Shown piece by piece: positions 47,601 through 58,095 of a stretch of 64,000 bases of DNA. Position numbers and translations under genes: made by a program. Source of the stretch: Cannabis sativa (lineage: Eukaryota; Streptophyta; Magnoliopsida; Rosales; Cannabaceae). The stretch is taken from contig NC_083603.1 in assembly GCF_029168945.1 (NCBI RefSeq), positions 34,879,396 through 34,943,395 on the forward strand, read 5' to 3'. Below the pieces are notes generated by a model. It made no database searches and was not told the origin of the DNA. It saw only the letters and a list, made by a program, of their open reading frames with translations. The first letter of the stretch is position 1, and every line of letters begins with the position of its first letter.

Positions 47601-49067
47601 AGCCGAGATCACCGGGATCCGGGATCCCTGAACTGAACCGACAAACACAAATGGTTCTTCACTTTCCGGTTGGAAGATCACCATCTTCCTTTTACAATCA
47701 ATGCTCGCCGAATATTTAGATAGGAAATCCATTCCTAAAATAATATCGAACTCTACTAAACTCATCTCTATAAGATCAGCACTTAACTCCCTACCATCTA
47801 TCCTGATCGGCATAGACCTAATCCATCTGTTGGAGATAACCAACTCTCCGCCAGGTAATAGGGTTCCAAACCCTGATTCATATCTATCGAACGGTCTATC
47901 CAATTTACTAAAGACTCTGGCCGCCACATAAGAATGTGTAGCCCCAGAATCAAACAACACTGAATATAGCGAGTTATTAATAGAAAGCTGACCTGTGACA
48001 ACTGATGGGCTGGCATCTGCATCAACCTGAGTGATGGCGAACACCCTGGCTGGAGTGGGTATCGCCGGAGCTCTCGGTGCCTCTGATCGAAGCTGGGGAT
48101 AGTCCCTCTTGAAGTTTCCGGGCATGCCACAGTGAAAGCATCCCTGACCTTTGCACTCACCCCGATGGTGCCTTTTGCAGCTAGGGCACTCGGGATAGGA
48201 GAATCGGGTCTCGGTACCACTAGGACGACTCCCTCTGTTTTGGTTCCCCCGGAACCTCTTGTTCTGACTCGAGCCACCGGAAGCAGTGGGTGGTCTCTTC
48301 CTCTGATCAATGGCCGAACCACTACTCCCCCTGCTAAAGCCTGATGTGGGAGGGGTAGGAGCCCCGCCACTCGCCGGAGTGCTAGCTGACTCCGACATAC
48401 ACCCAACTGCGCCCTCAGCTCGCAGTGCCTTCTCCACCATCTGAGCATAGGTGGTGTTGTCGTCCGTGGTGATCATCAAATCATGCTTGATCTTGGCATT
48501 CAAACCATCAAGGTACTTCTCTTTCTTGCTGAAGTCGGTCGGCACAATTCCCGAGGCTAACCTCGCCAATCGATCAAACTGAGTAGTATACTCAGTGACG
48601 CTTATATTCTCACGCTGGGTCAGGTGAGCGAACTCTTTCCTCTTGGTGCTTCTGACCGCCTCATTGTAATACTTTGCGTTGAAGAGTTCCTGGAACCTTT
48701 CCCAGGTCATGGTGGTGACGTTGTGAATCTGAGACACCATGTCCCACCAGACCAGAGCGTCCTCCTGGAACTGGAAAGTGGCACACACCACTCTGTCATT
48801 ACCGGTGACACCCATGAAGTTCAGGATCTTGGTAATCACCGTCAGCCACTTCTCGGATTTCATTACGTCTGGACCTCCCAAGAAAACCGGAGGTGCTTGC
48901 TTCCGGAACCGCTCATACAGAGGTTCCAATCTATTGGCCACCACCACTATCTCGGCCTGGGCAGCAGGGGCAGGTGTCACTGGAACTACGGGCACTGGAA
49001 CTGCAGGAGCACCCTGCTGTCTCAACCTCTGAATCTCGAGGTCTTGTTCTTCAATCCGGGCTTGCAT
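44700..49067 (-). CDS. gypsy B Gag-Pol polyprotein, 1,455 residues
   Basis: Order: Gag capsid ([11 protein letters not shown] near residue 120), knuckle region near 310-323, aspartic protease ([14 protein letters not shown] at about 373-375), RT ([21 protein letters not shown] at about 708), RNase H ([20 protein letters not shown]), integrase zinc region (CLTCQQI) and core with D1137, D1198, E1234 (exact 35-residue D-E spacing), then a C-terminal region ([13 protein letters not shown]). PR-RT-RH-IN order is Ty3/gypsy; the C-terminus resembles chromovirus/Tekay-like ends. Oddities: the knuckle reads [14 protein letters not shown], so the His and last Cys are replaced. A TAG at 44700-44702 cuts the frame about 35 codons before its natural end at the polypurine tract. 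An in-frame TAG lies 12 codons before ATG 49067, so Gag may once have begun further upstream. The plus-strand frames at 45390, 47701 and 48132-49192 and the minus frame 47798-48448 are shadows. Confidence 0.95.
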   Translation of the reverse strand: MQARIEEQDLEIQRLRQQGAPAVPVPVVPVTPAPAAQAEIVVVANRLEPLYERFRKQAPPVFLGGPDVMKSEKWLTVITKILNFMGVTGNDRVVCATFQFQEDALVWWDMVSQIHNVTTMTWERFQELFNAKYYNEAVRSTKRKEFAHLTQRENISVTEYTTQFDRLARLASGIVPTDFSKKEKYLDGLNAKIKHDLMITTDDNTTYAQMVEKALRAEGAVGCMSESASTPASGGAPTPPTSGFSRGSSGSAIDQRKRPPTASGGSSQNKRFRGNQNRGSRPSGTETRFSYPECPSCKRHHRGECKGQGCFHCGMPGNFKRDYPQLRSEAPRAPAIPTPARVFAITQVDADASPSVVTGQLSINNSLYSVLFDSGATHSYVAARVFSKLDRPFDRYESGFGTLLPGGELVISNRWIRSMPIRIDGRELSADLIEMSLVEFDIILGMDFLSKYSASIDCKRKMVIFQPESEEPFVFVGSVQGSRIPVISAMSARELLHGGCLGFLAVVVDTTRPDTIRPEDIKVVREFLDVFPEELPGLPPQREIDFVIDLAPGVEPVSKSPYRMAPAELNELKIQLQGLLDIGFIRPSVSPWGAPVLFVKKKDGSMRMCIDYRELNKLTVKNKYPLPRIDDLFDQLQGKTVFSKIDLRSGYHQLRIREEDIPKTAFRTRYGHYEFLVMSFGLTNAPAAFMDLMNRVFKDFLDICVIVFIDDILVYSQSEEEHELHLQMVLQRLREHKLYAKFKKCEFWLSQVSFLGHIVSKDGIKVDPGKIESVRDWPIPKTVTEIRSFLGLAGYYRRFVEGFSKISMPLTELTKKNQRFIWSDKCEASFQELKRRLITAPVLALPSDKEKFVVYCDASKQGLGCVLMQADRVIAYASRQLKDYEQRYPTHDLELAAVVFALKIWRHYLYGEKCEIYTDHKSLKYFFTQKDLNMTQRRWLELVKDYDCEILYHPGKANVVADALSRKGPGQVASMVQISPQLAEDMVRSSIEFVVGQLHNLTLQSDLLERIKVAQMTDLELVKIRDEVLAGQAKDFSVSDSRMLLYKARVCVPNTVELRNEIFQEAHSTPYSLHPGTTKMYQDLKPYFWWSGMKKNLVEFVSRCLTCQQIKAEHQRPAGLLQPLTLPEWKWEDITMDFVVGLPRTTCLFDSIWVVVDRFTKSAHLLPVRTTFTVDQLAELYVREIVRLHGVPKSIVSDRDPKFTSKFWQSLQRAMGTKLKFSTAFHPQTDGQCERTIQILEDMLRACVMDFEGSWNKYLPLIEFSYNNSYQSTIGLAPYELLYGRKCRSPIHWDETGERKYLGPESVQRTNEAIEKIKARMLASQSRQKSYADPKRRDVKFQVGDHVFLRVSPMKGIKRFGKRGKLCPRFTGPFEILEKIGQVAYRLALPPALSAVHNVFHVSMLRKYVSDPSHILSYESLELQPDMTYEEQPVQILDKKDKVLRNKTISLVKVL

Positions 49068-49220
49068 TTGCGCAAACCGAACCTCCTAATTCTGGGCTCC
49101 CTGATCGGCTGAGGGAGCCTGGGCAGCCTGTGGCGGGTTCTCATCACCCCGACCACGAGCCCTGTCTCGGGGACCTCTACCTCGGCCCCTAACAGGTGGG
49201 GGAAACTGAGCTCCTTGTCC

Positions 49221-49274
49221 TTAGTTCGACCCCACTGAGTTGCCCTGACTCCTGGTAGTCCGCCTGGCGTCCAT
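49221..49274 (-). other. 17-codon upstream frame before gypsy B gag
   Basis: ATG at 49274-49272 and TAA at 49223-49221, at the same place and with the same stop as in the chimera (10786-10839). In frame with gag. Confidence 0.5.
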
Positions 49275-49539
49275 CAGATTAGAACCGCCTGCGGAACCAA
49301 GAGTTGGCATATCAGGTCGTATTCAAGGAGAGCTTACAAATGCCGCTTAATTTGGAAATTAAAAACGAAACATGCGCCTATTCTACTATCAGGCTACTAA
49401 CATGCTTCATAACAGGCTTTTCTTTTTCATAAATAAACAAATAAACTACTAAAGCAATAAAGGCTTACTGAACCGTGAAACGAGCTAACTGCTGATGATG
49501 ATTGTACATGTCGTGACGATCTTCCGAAGACAACCTGGC

Positions 49540-49552
49540 GGCTCTGATACCA
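49540..49552 (-). other. Primer binding site of gypsy B
   Basis: ggctctgatacca on the plus strand is tggtatcagagcc on the minus strand, three bases from the LTR end. Confidence 0.9.
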
Positions 49553-49555
49553 AAT

Positions 49556-51898
49556 TGTAACACCCTAACTAACATAGGCGTATTACGTGATTTTTAAACA
49601 TGCTGTGCAGCTCGTTGCTAATCAATGAGGTTTATGGAAAACGTGATTAAATAAAATTTTTGCTTTTTTAATTAAACTTATAAAATAATATTACAAAAGA
49701 CTCGGGATCCCGATTACAAAATCATTTACAAAAAGATTTAACTGTTTAAACAAAATAATTGTCGCCTAGCGACTAGTTACAAGATCAGCCTCGCTGTCCC
49801 GAGGATAGTACTCTCCAGGCCTAACCGCCCCGACATGTACAATCTTCACAAGCTCGTTCACGGTCCATCAGCTTTAGCCTTGCCTTTACCTACATATAAA
49901 CGTAGAACTGTGAGTCGACAGACTCAGTAAGAAAAGCATAATAATACTCATACATAAATCCCGGTCATGATCAGAAGCCCATACCCCTGATCACAACCCT
50001 AACTGTCGTGTCCAACACGATACTGAGTCCCGCTACTGCCGTGTCCAACACGGTACTGAGCCACTACTGCCGTGTCCAACACGGTACTGAGTTCTGAATG
50101 TTCATAGGGACGGTACTATTGACACGTAACAGCCTGATCGGTCGAACCGGTCATACTCCGGCTGCTGGTCATACTCCAACCTGTACCGACGTGTTACTAT
50201 ATCCACCTGATCGGTCGAACCAGTCATACTCCGACTGTTGGTCATACTCCAGCCTGTACCGACGGGATACGTCAATAGTACGGAACCACCAACCTAAGTG
50301 TCAGCCTGATCGGTCGAACCGGTCATACTCCGGCTGCTGGTCATACTCCAGCTTATACCGACGTGTCAGGGTTGGATGGTTCGAAGCCAACATACATAAC
50401 TAATGTAATCTAATAGGCTTCCTACATGCACGCTAAACATGTAATCTACATATGAATATCGTTATACTAATCTTACCTGGATTCCGAATTCAGGTGTGCT
50501 GGTCAACCTGACTGGAACTTTAATTGCGCGGCGGTTACAGGCTCCTAAACCATAAAAATCACAACACTATAAGTGACACGCGAAATCACATCCCGGGGAC
50601 TTAAACTAGGAACTAAAAGTTTCCCTATCAATAAAAAGCATGGCAATACCCCCTAAAACATAAAATCGAGGAAATCTAGGGTTTCTGAAAATTCCCCAAC
50701 CGGTAGACCGGTTCTGCGACCGGAATTCCGGTTCTGGGAATTACTGGACCCTCATCCGGAATTCCGGTTGCACAACCGGAATTCCGGTTCCTCGCAGGAA
50801 TTTTTCAAAAATTCATAACTCGATCAATTCTAACCCAAATCACATAAGATCTTCCAGACCTGTTTATATGACCCAAATAACCATTCAAAGGCAACAAAAC
50901 CACCTAGAACTCACAGAATCACAAAACACCATTAAAGACCAAGCTTTGAGTTCCAAAACTCAAACATGGTTAGAATCCACTAACATGCAATCAAACTAAA
51001 TCAAACCTACATAATCATGCATAACTAAGCCTCTGAAAATGAAAACAACCAACTACAGCAAGTAATTACAGATTCCACATATATCTTCAAAATCAAAGCT
51101 TTTGAACAAAATCTCATAAACTTGAACCAAGTAACTAGCATGCATGAAACCTACTTAATTCTATTCAATTCAAACATAGAAAATCATAGAAAACAACCCT
51201 AAACTACAGCAGCAACAAACTCAAAATCATCATGCATTTACTCATCTTTATTTCATCAAAATTCAACAATTTTTAAAGAAACAATGAAGAGGTGCTAACC
51301 TAGCTTGAAGAATGCTTAGATTGGAAGAGAAATTACTTGAAAATCAAAGCAAGAACCCAGCTCCTTGCACCCACACACTCAGCCGAGAGAGAGAGGAAAA
51401 GAGAGAGAGAGTTTTGAATTTTCTAACTTTGTGATTTTTTTGTAAAATGAAAATGAATAACATGCAACAACTTACTCTTTGTTTCAGCCAACATTTAATA
51501 TCAATTAACACTTATTTTTCAATTAATAACTCATTAGAAGACAAAATACTAATGGGGCAAAAAGACCATTTTGCCCCTCCACACTAAAACCACATAAAAC
51601 ACACTAAAGGGTATTTTTGGGAAATTCTAAATTCCCGGCCATTCCCGACATTCCCAATGTCTAATAAACCGTCCCAAACTACTAACATACTAAGTTGTGA
51701 TTTCTACTGAGCCAAACACCGAGTTCCAAAAATATCGGGCACCGGAAATGCAACATATGAAAACTACTGAATGACATAGCAATGCATTTCTCAATTCAAT
51801 AATAACAGTATAATAAATTATTTAAATAGCTATAAATAATTTTCAAAATTAATCATAATTAACTGCTAATTTCCAAATTAAACTAAGCGGGCTTTACA
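49556..51898 (-). repeat. 5' LTR of gypsy B (2,343 bp)
   Basis: On the plus strand begins tgtaacaccctaactaac and ends gcgggctttaca. Nearly identical to 42241-44584, with tandem arrays at 50003-50365. Confidence 0.94.
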
Positions 51899-51903
51899 AC
51901 TAC

Positions 51904-52217
51904 ACATTTGAAGAGAGCTTAAATGGATTGATTGGTACTACCTATATCAACAAGGTGCATCTTGTTTTTCGGTAGCCCATCTCGAAAGAACTCCACAGTT
52001 AAGTGTGCTTGACATGGGGCAATTTCAGGATGGGTGACCTCCTGGGAAGTTTTCCCAGGAAGCGTGCGAGTGAGGACAAAGCACGCTGGAAACAATCATG
52101 TTGGTCTGTAGGGTCAGTCATCAGTCCATAAAGCAGCTAGAGTGGCGTACTCGTGTATAAGAGCCATTAGTCCGTGGGTGTAAGGGCCCAATGGAGGCTT
52201 GAAGCGGGGACGTTACA
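51904..52217 (+). repeat. 3' LTR of the chimera, second piece, with 5S domain
   Basis: Continues the LTR cut at 42240. Contains agttaagtgtgcttg (A-box with one change) near 51997 and the intact intermediate/C-box block at 52027-52050. Ends gacgttaca at 52217, followed by the TSD aaaca. Confidence 0.92.
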
Positions 52218-52222
52218 AAACA

Positions 52223-52433
52223 CATGTTAGATTTAGTATTCCTATTCTCGAGTAAGGAAAGTTGTGTACCAAACAACCCCTAAGATGGAAATTCCTCAAT
52301 CATAAGTGAACAAAATCGACGAGGAATTGTAAGAGGATAATGATGACAGTGATGGAAATTGGATTTACATAACGAAAGGACGAAAATAAGAAATACAAGT
52401 AGGAACAATAAAGAAGCTTCTAGTTTTTGATAA
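52223..52433. other. Flank right of the chimera
   Basis: No gene. A faint resemblance to the first part of the Cassandra-type LTR (tagtattcctattctcgagtaagg against cagtattcccgtgatccgtaagg) suggests it is the front of the relic that follows. Confidence 0.3.
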
Positions 52434-52552
52434 CCCACCATGAGCTTACCTTGTAGTTAAGCATACTTAACTTGAGGTAATCTCAAGATGGGAAATCTTC
52501 TAGTGATTTATCTCAGAAAGCGTACGAGTGAGGACAAAGTACGCTAGAAAGA
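52434..52552 (+). repeat. Decayed 5S-LTR relic
   Basis: The order cccacc..., agttaagcatactta, tctcaagatggg, cagaaagcgtacgagtgagg, acaaagtacgctagaaa mirrors 10264-10380 of the chimera LTR at lower identity. The pol III boxes are damaged. It is an older Cassandra-type LTR fragment beside the younger one. Confidence 0.75.
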
Positions 52553-52599
52553 TTCATATTAGAATGCAAAATTAATTGTTATTTCCGAGATTATCAAGA

Positions 52600-53716
52600 G
52601 GAAGGGATGTATTAACAAGTAAAGATTTACAAGGTATCGAGATGGGTATATGTTAGTGAGTTGAAATAAGAAGTGCTCTAATTGAATATCTATCAGAAAT
52701 AAATACTTAACTAGTTATTCAGTTAACTCAGTAGGCCAGTTTAGGAGGTCCAATAGGAGGAATAGAAAGACGTAATTATGAACTATGTACTGTGGAATCT
52801 TATAGTTTTGACCGAGTAATAACAGTTGGACATACTGAGGTAGTATGTTGTCTATCAGTGTAGAAAATTTATACGATAAATGAGGATATAGAATTCATAC
52901 AAAAAAATAGTCTACTTTTGTGAAATCCCAAAGCTGATGTCTTTGGTTATGATGTTAAGGATTAATGATGGTTATCGAGAACTATGGGGATTAAAGTGAA
53001 AATAGCATAATATTTTATTCTTCAGAGATGGGTAATCTGGGAGGATCTATGGAATATTAAAAACATGTCGTGGACATATTTGATAAAAGTTAGATTAATT
53101 GGAATAATCTTTTCTCTTGGCAAAGTGTTTGTCTAAAAGTGATGATTAAATTTACGATTGGTTAGGTACTTTAATAAGTGTGGTACGAGAAAGAGATTGG
53201 ACATCTGTTCACTGGAGTAACACAGGTATAGAAGAACATGATGGACCAAAAATTTCAAAGGAACTTATAAAATCATAGAGTGAGTTCAAGATATATACTC
53301 GCTTCATTGCGTACAAAGAAAAGCTATGCTGATTTAAGGCATAGGGATATTAAATTTCAAGTGGGAGACTCAGTATTTCTTTGAGTATCACCTATAAAAG
53401 AGGTGCATAGATTTGAAAATAATGGAAGATTAAGCCTTAGATACATCTTTCCTTTTTAGATATTCGAGTGGATAGACCAGGTGGCATATTAGTTAGTTTT
53501 ACCACCCTCATTGTTCTGGTTGCATAATGTCTTTCACATTTCTATGTTGAGAAAGTATGTGTCAGATTCGACACGTATTTTGAGTTAGGATGATATTGAA
53601 CTCCAAACAACTTATTTTATTAGGAAGCGACATAGGAATTAGAGTCATAAATGCAAGAGTTGTATCCCCAAATTATTCAGGTAAATTTCGAGGATAAAAT
53701 TTTTATAAGGAGGGGA
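52600..53716 (+). pseudogene. Decayed gypsy integrase and pol end
   Basis: Heavily mutated, with stops and shifts. Recognisable pieces: QMLEDM-like text near 53030-53090, KSYADLRHRDIKFQVGDSVFL near 53322-53382 and [20 protein letters not shown] near 53524-53583, matching the C-terminal third of the gypsy B polyprotein. Ends in a polypurine tract aaggaggggat (53707-53717), followed by the LTR. Confidence 0.85.
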
Positions 53717-56475
53717 TGGTTATAATATCCTGATAAGCCTAATGGTAAATAATTACGGTGTATATTTATATTTTGGGTTAATTAGGTAATAAGTGGGATT
53801 ATGATCCTACTAATCTAGTTCAACATCAATTTTAAATTTGATATAAGTTGCTAAATAAGCGTAATTAATGAAGTAAGGAGATTTATATAGCATATGTGAA
53901 TGTAATCTGAGCTATATGTCAAATAAAAGTATTTTCAGGTGTGGCAACTTTGGAGACTCGATCGGGGGCTAAAAATGTCATAACAAGTTTAATCCATAAA
54001 ATTGAACGAAATATTGTGATAAGTTAATAATGTAGAAACTGGGATAATTAGGAGTATGTGAGATTTGACTTAACGCCCTAGGAATAGAGATTTCTTAGTT
54101 GCTAAGAAATTGTAAGATAATTATTAATAATAAAGTTTTTATTAATATTATTATAATATTTTTATTATTAATATTATATTATTATTATTATAATATTTTT
54201 TAAGTTTAAAAAATAGTACGATATGAACTCTCATTTTCTCCCTTCGACGAAATCCTCTCTTTCTATATTCAGTTTTTTCGATTTTTAATCCTAAAACTAG
54301 CGATCTAAATTCCGATAGTAGCGAGATAGCAGATTCCGAGAGCAAAAAAGCTTAAGGTAAGGTTTAATTCTATATTAATTTTAATATAATTGGTTGCATA
54401 TAGGGGTTTCATGAATTACAATAGTTATGGAGGTTCTGACCTTATAGAATTGTTCTTGGTTAGTCAGGGGAATATTTCCAATATTTTCTTGTTGAACTTG
54501 AGGTGTTTTTGAGTTACAAATTGAGTTTACAACATTTTATAGCTTAAGTCTGAATGTTAATGGCATTTTCTGTTTAAGGGCTCGCTTTTAATTTTGGTTA
54601 CGTTAGAACTGTAGTATATATGGTATATATGTGCTCTGTGAAGTTGGAGTAATTTTGATTGGTTTCGAGGGTGTTTTGATGAGTGCAAAATTTAAGATTT
54701 TCCTACCCAAAAATGGTCTGCTGTTTTTGCCAATATAGACTTTCATTTCTGAAAATTCCGATGACATTTGGAATCGTGTTTTTGTCATAGCTTTTTACTT
54801 GGGTGTTCGTTTTGGACGTTCTATATACTATTTTGAAGCTTGCGATGAGCTCTATCATATTGTGTATGTCTTAAAGTCAAAATATAAGTTTTATTTTAGC
54901 GTATTGGAACAATAGGGTTCGGTAAGAAACCTTAGGTTGTCCTTTGCAACTACAAAGCAGTGTTTTGAGATAAAAACTTATTGGTATATTATTGATATGA
55001 CATAGGGCTTGGGATCATCGATTGTACTCTAAGTAGGTCAGCAAAAATAACTGAACCAGTACTCAAGGTAAGAAAAGTATATTGTACTGCGTAGTACGTT
55101 GTATTGTAATACAATTAATATTGTTATGAATTGATTAATATTAAGATCAAAATATGATCAATATGTTATATAATGAAAAGATTGATTGGGTAAACAATGA
55201 TACTGTGATGACACTATGGACATAATATATGGGCTCACCTGATTAGGTGATGCAATATACCTGGCGGCGTACTAGGCGTAGGTACGGGCATCAGTGACAT
55301 ATGATGAGTACTGAGCGTCGGAACGGGCTCACCTGATTAGGAGATGCAATTTTCCTGATGACATATCGACCGTAGGTACGGGCGTCAGTGATATGAAAAT
55401 GCCTATTTATGGCATAAATCGAAACCATTGTGGGGTTACTTCTTGCCAATGTATCGAGCGTAGGTACAAGTGTTAGTGACATATGATAAGTACTAGGCGT
55501 ACGTACACGCTCGTCTGATTAGGCGATGCGATATATTAGTGCCAGGTTGTGGCATGGGCTCACTTGATTAGATGATGCAATTATATACCGGGCGTATGTA
55601 CGGGCTTGTCTGATTAGGTGATGCGATATATTGGTGCCAGGTTGTGGCATCGGCTCACACCTGATTAGGTTATGCAATTATATGATATATGGGTGCCGGT
55701 TCTTGGCACGGGCTCACCTGATTAGGTGATACAGTTATGGAATATATGGGTGCATGGCTATGGCACGGGATTTCTTGATTAGGCAATGCAATAAAGGATT
55801 ATTAGATTAAAGCATCGATTTGCCAAATTAGGCATTGTGTTGTAATGAAGATTGTTACTTTATGAGGTAATATATATAAATTATATTTTTCAATGAATAT
55901 GATTCTTATTATTGGTATAATAGTTTTGTATTACCAAATATTTGTAAACTGATGCTTATTCATGGGAGATGTCAGTAGTGATTTAAGTTTCATCTTATGA
56001 ACAATGCATCATGGTTTGATTCTGATTGTGTATAAATGATAATATTTGAATAATAAACTATATGATTATTATTATTGTTTTTTTATTGAGTGCTTGTGAC
56101 TCACAGGTGCTATGTGGTGCAAGTAAGGGCAAGGAAAAGTTAGAGCTGCGATGAGGTGACTGCCTTCTCCAGCAATGTACACATTGACCTCACCGGCCTA
56201 TGTCCCGGGTTGCTGGGAGTTGTTTTGTGCTTTATCTATTGTGTATTTTATTTTTATGTGTTTGAGGCATCGTCGTATATAGTTCTTTTGTAAAACTTTT
56301 ATAATAGGGATCCCTAGAACACGCTTTTTAGGCCGTTATAATGTCTATTTTTAGTAATTTATTTTAGTCAAGTTTTTTTAATATTATCATGATTTTAATT
56401 AATTAATTAATCTATTAGTATTAAATTATTTTATAAAATCATACACGTGACGTCCCTATAGATTAGGGCGTTACA
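53717..56475 (+). repeat. Gypsy LTR (~2.76 kb), old, with tandem repeats
   Basis: Follows a polypurine tract and ends gattagggcgttaca. The start near tggttataatatcc is approximate. It is unrelated to the gypsy B LTR by eye, but similar in plan. An AT-rich ATT stretch lies at 54120-54200. The small frames at 54151-55482 are not genes. Confidence 0.75.
55218..55790. repeat. Degenerate tandem repeats in the old gypsy LTR
   Basis: gggctcacctgattaggtga and variants recur about seven times (near 55228, 55328, 55508, 55558, 55601, 55653, 55708) between words such as gcgtaggtacgggc and ttgtggcat. The spacing is irregular. Confidence 0.85.
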
Positions 56476-56483
56476 AACATAAT

Positions 56484-58091
56484 CTCATGGTTTGAGAATT
56501 TCTAGATGCCTTTCCAGAGGAGCTACCAGGGTTACCAATGAAGGAAGAGATTGACTTTGAATTTATTTGATATTGGGAGCAGAACTTGTATCTAAAGCTT
56601 CGTATCAGATGGTACCTACAGAGCTAAAAGGGCCGAAGGTTTAGTTACAAGGGATGTTGGGCTTGAGATTATTGGACCGAGTACCTCACCTTGGGGTACA
56701 CCGGTTTTGTTTGTCATGAAGAAGGACAGAACCTTATGAATGTGTATTGACCATCGAGGGTTAAATGAATTAAGGATAAATAATAAGTATCCTTTGCCAA
56801 GGATAAATGATATGTTTGATCAATTACAGAGAAATGTCTTCTCTAAGATCAATCTTCGATCTTGTTATCACCAGTTGAGGATTCGAGAGGAAGATATTCC
56901 CAAGACAGCTTTTCATACGCAGTTTGGCCACTATGAAAATTACTAGTGATGTCCTTCGAATTAACCAATGTTCCAACGAAATTCATAGATTTAATGAACT
57001 GATTATTCAAGCACTTTCTTTTAGATGACTTCGTAATTGTCTTCGTTGAAGACATTCTGATTTTCTTTGACTCAGAGGCGGCATATTATAGACATCTTTC
57101 GATGGTGTTGCAACATCTCTGGAAACATAAGCTTTATGCTAAACGCAAGAAACACGAGTTCTGGCTACCCCAAGTAAGTTTCGTAGGGCATGAGGTGAAC
57201 AAAGATAGTATCTTGGTAGATCTTGTGATGATTAAAGCAATTTAGAATTTGCCTCGACCCAGGTCTACAACCGAGGTTAAAGGTGTCCTGGGATTAGCAG
57301 GATACTACAGAAGATTTGTTGAAGAGTTTGCTAAGATTTCTACGCCCTTAACGCAATTAACTCGAAAGAATTGAATGTTTGTTTGGAGTAACAAGTGCGA
57401 ATGTAACTTTGAAGAATTAAAGCAGAGGTTAATTATCACACGAGTGTTAACCTTTCTAGTTAGTGATGAGAAATTTGTGATTATTATGACTTTACTAAAC
57501 AAGGGTTAGGGTGTGTTTAGATGCAGTTTGAGAAAGTTATTGCACGTGTGTCTAGGAAATTGAAGAAGTACGAACATTGATATCCCACTCATGATATTGA
57601 GTTAGCAGCAATGGCTTTAACTTTGAAAGTTTGGCCCCATTATTTGTATGGCAAAAATTGCAAAATTTACACAGATCACTAAAGCCTCAAATACTTTTTC
57701 ACTCAGAAGGATTTAAATATGAGTCAGCTGCAGTGGTTAGAATTGGTTAAAGGCTACGACTGCAACATTCTATATCACCTTGTAAAAGCAAATGTGGTAG
57801 CAGATGCACTAAGTTAAAAGGGTCTAGGGCAAGTCTATGAAATGAAGAGGATGTCACCAAAGTTAGCTGAGGATATGATTATGGCGGGGATTGAATATGT
57901 AGTTAGGAGAAAGCTAGCCAATAGAACAATACAGTCTAATTTGTTAGAAAGGATAAAGATAGCCCAACAAAGTGATCCAGAACTATAGGAGTACAAGGAA
58001 AAGTTTAAAGTCGAGTCAACAAAGGGCTTTTCCAACTCATCGAAGAGATTGCTACGATTTAAGGGCAGGGTTTGTGTACCAGGTTATGAAG
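56484..58091 (+). pseudogene. Decayed gypsy RT and RNase H
   Basis: Directly after the LTR end, without primer site or gag, the text starts at [14 protein letters not shown]. It runs through RT ([26 protein letters not shown] in place of FIDDIL) and RNase H ([23 protein letters not shown]) to the start of the integrase zinc region (GRVCVPGYEG), where the copia at 58096 interrupts it. Many stops and frameshifts. The missing front means a deletion or recombination between LTR and pol. Confidence 0.87.
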
Positions 58092-58095
58092 GTAT

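Larger units (their letters stand above)
42241..51898 (-). mobile_element. Gypsy B: nearly intact Ty3/gypsy retrotransposon
   Basis: TSD actac at 42236-42240 and 51899-51903; LTRs of 2,344 and 2,343 bp that look almost identical, so insertion is recent. Minus-strand order: LTR (51898-49556), primer site, gag-pol, polypurine tract, LTR (44584-42241). The gag-pol is one long frame broken only near its two ends. The interior relates closely to that of the surrounding chimera. It is the most complete element in the window. Confidence 0.96.
10074..52217 (+). mobile_element. Chimeric Cassandra/gypsy retrotransposon with nested insertions
   Basis: The TSD aaaca flanks the whole unit (10069-10073 and 52218-52222). 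After removing the nested copia (13546-39440) and gypsy (42241-51898) with their duplications, what remains is: a 430-bp 5' LTR with a 5S rRNA domain, a Met-tRNA primer site, a gypsy-type gag-pol with nonsense codons and a frameshift, an inverted partial copy of pol, a short stretch starting with a second primer-site-like sequence, a polypurine tract, and a 3' LTR of 432 bp matching the 5' one. The LTRs and the short 3' internal stretch match the pattern of Cassandra TRIM elements, which normally have no coding capacity. The inside is gypsy. It is dead as it stands. Confidence 0.85.

Noticed and set aside
48624..49192. Plus-strand frames opposite gypsy B gag
   Set aside because: Shadows of a well-supported coding strand, with no domain and no upstream signal.
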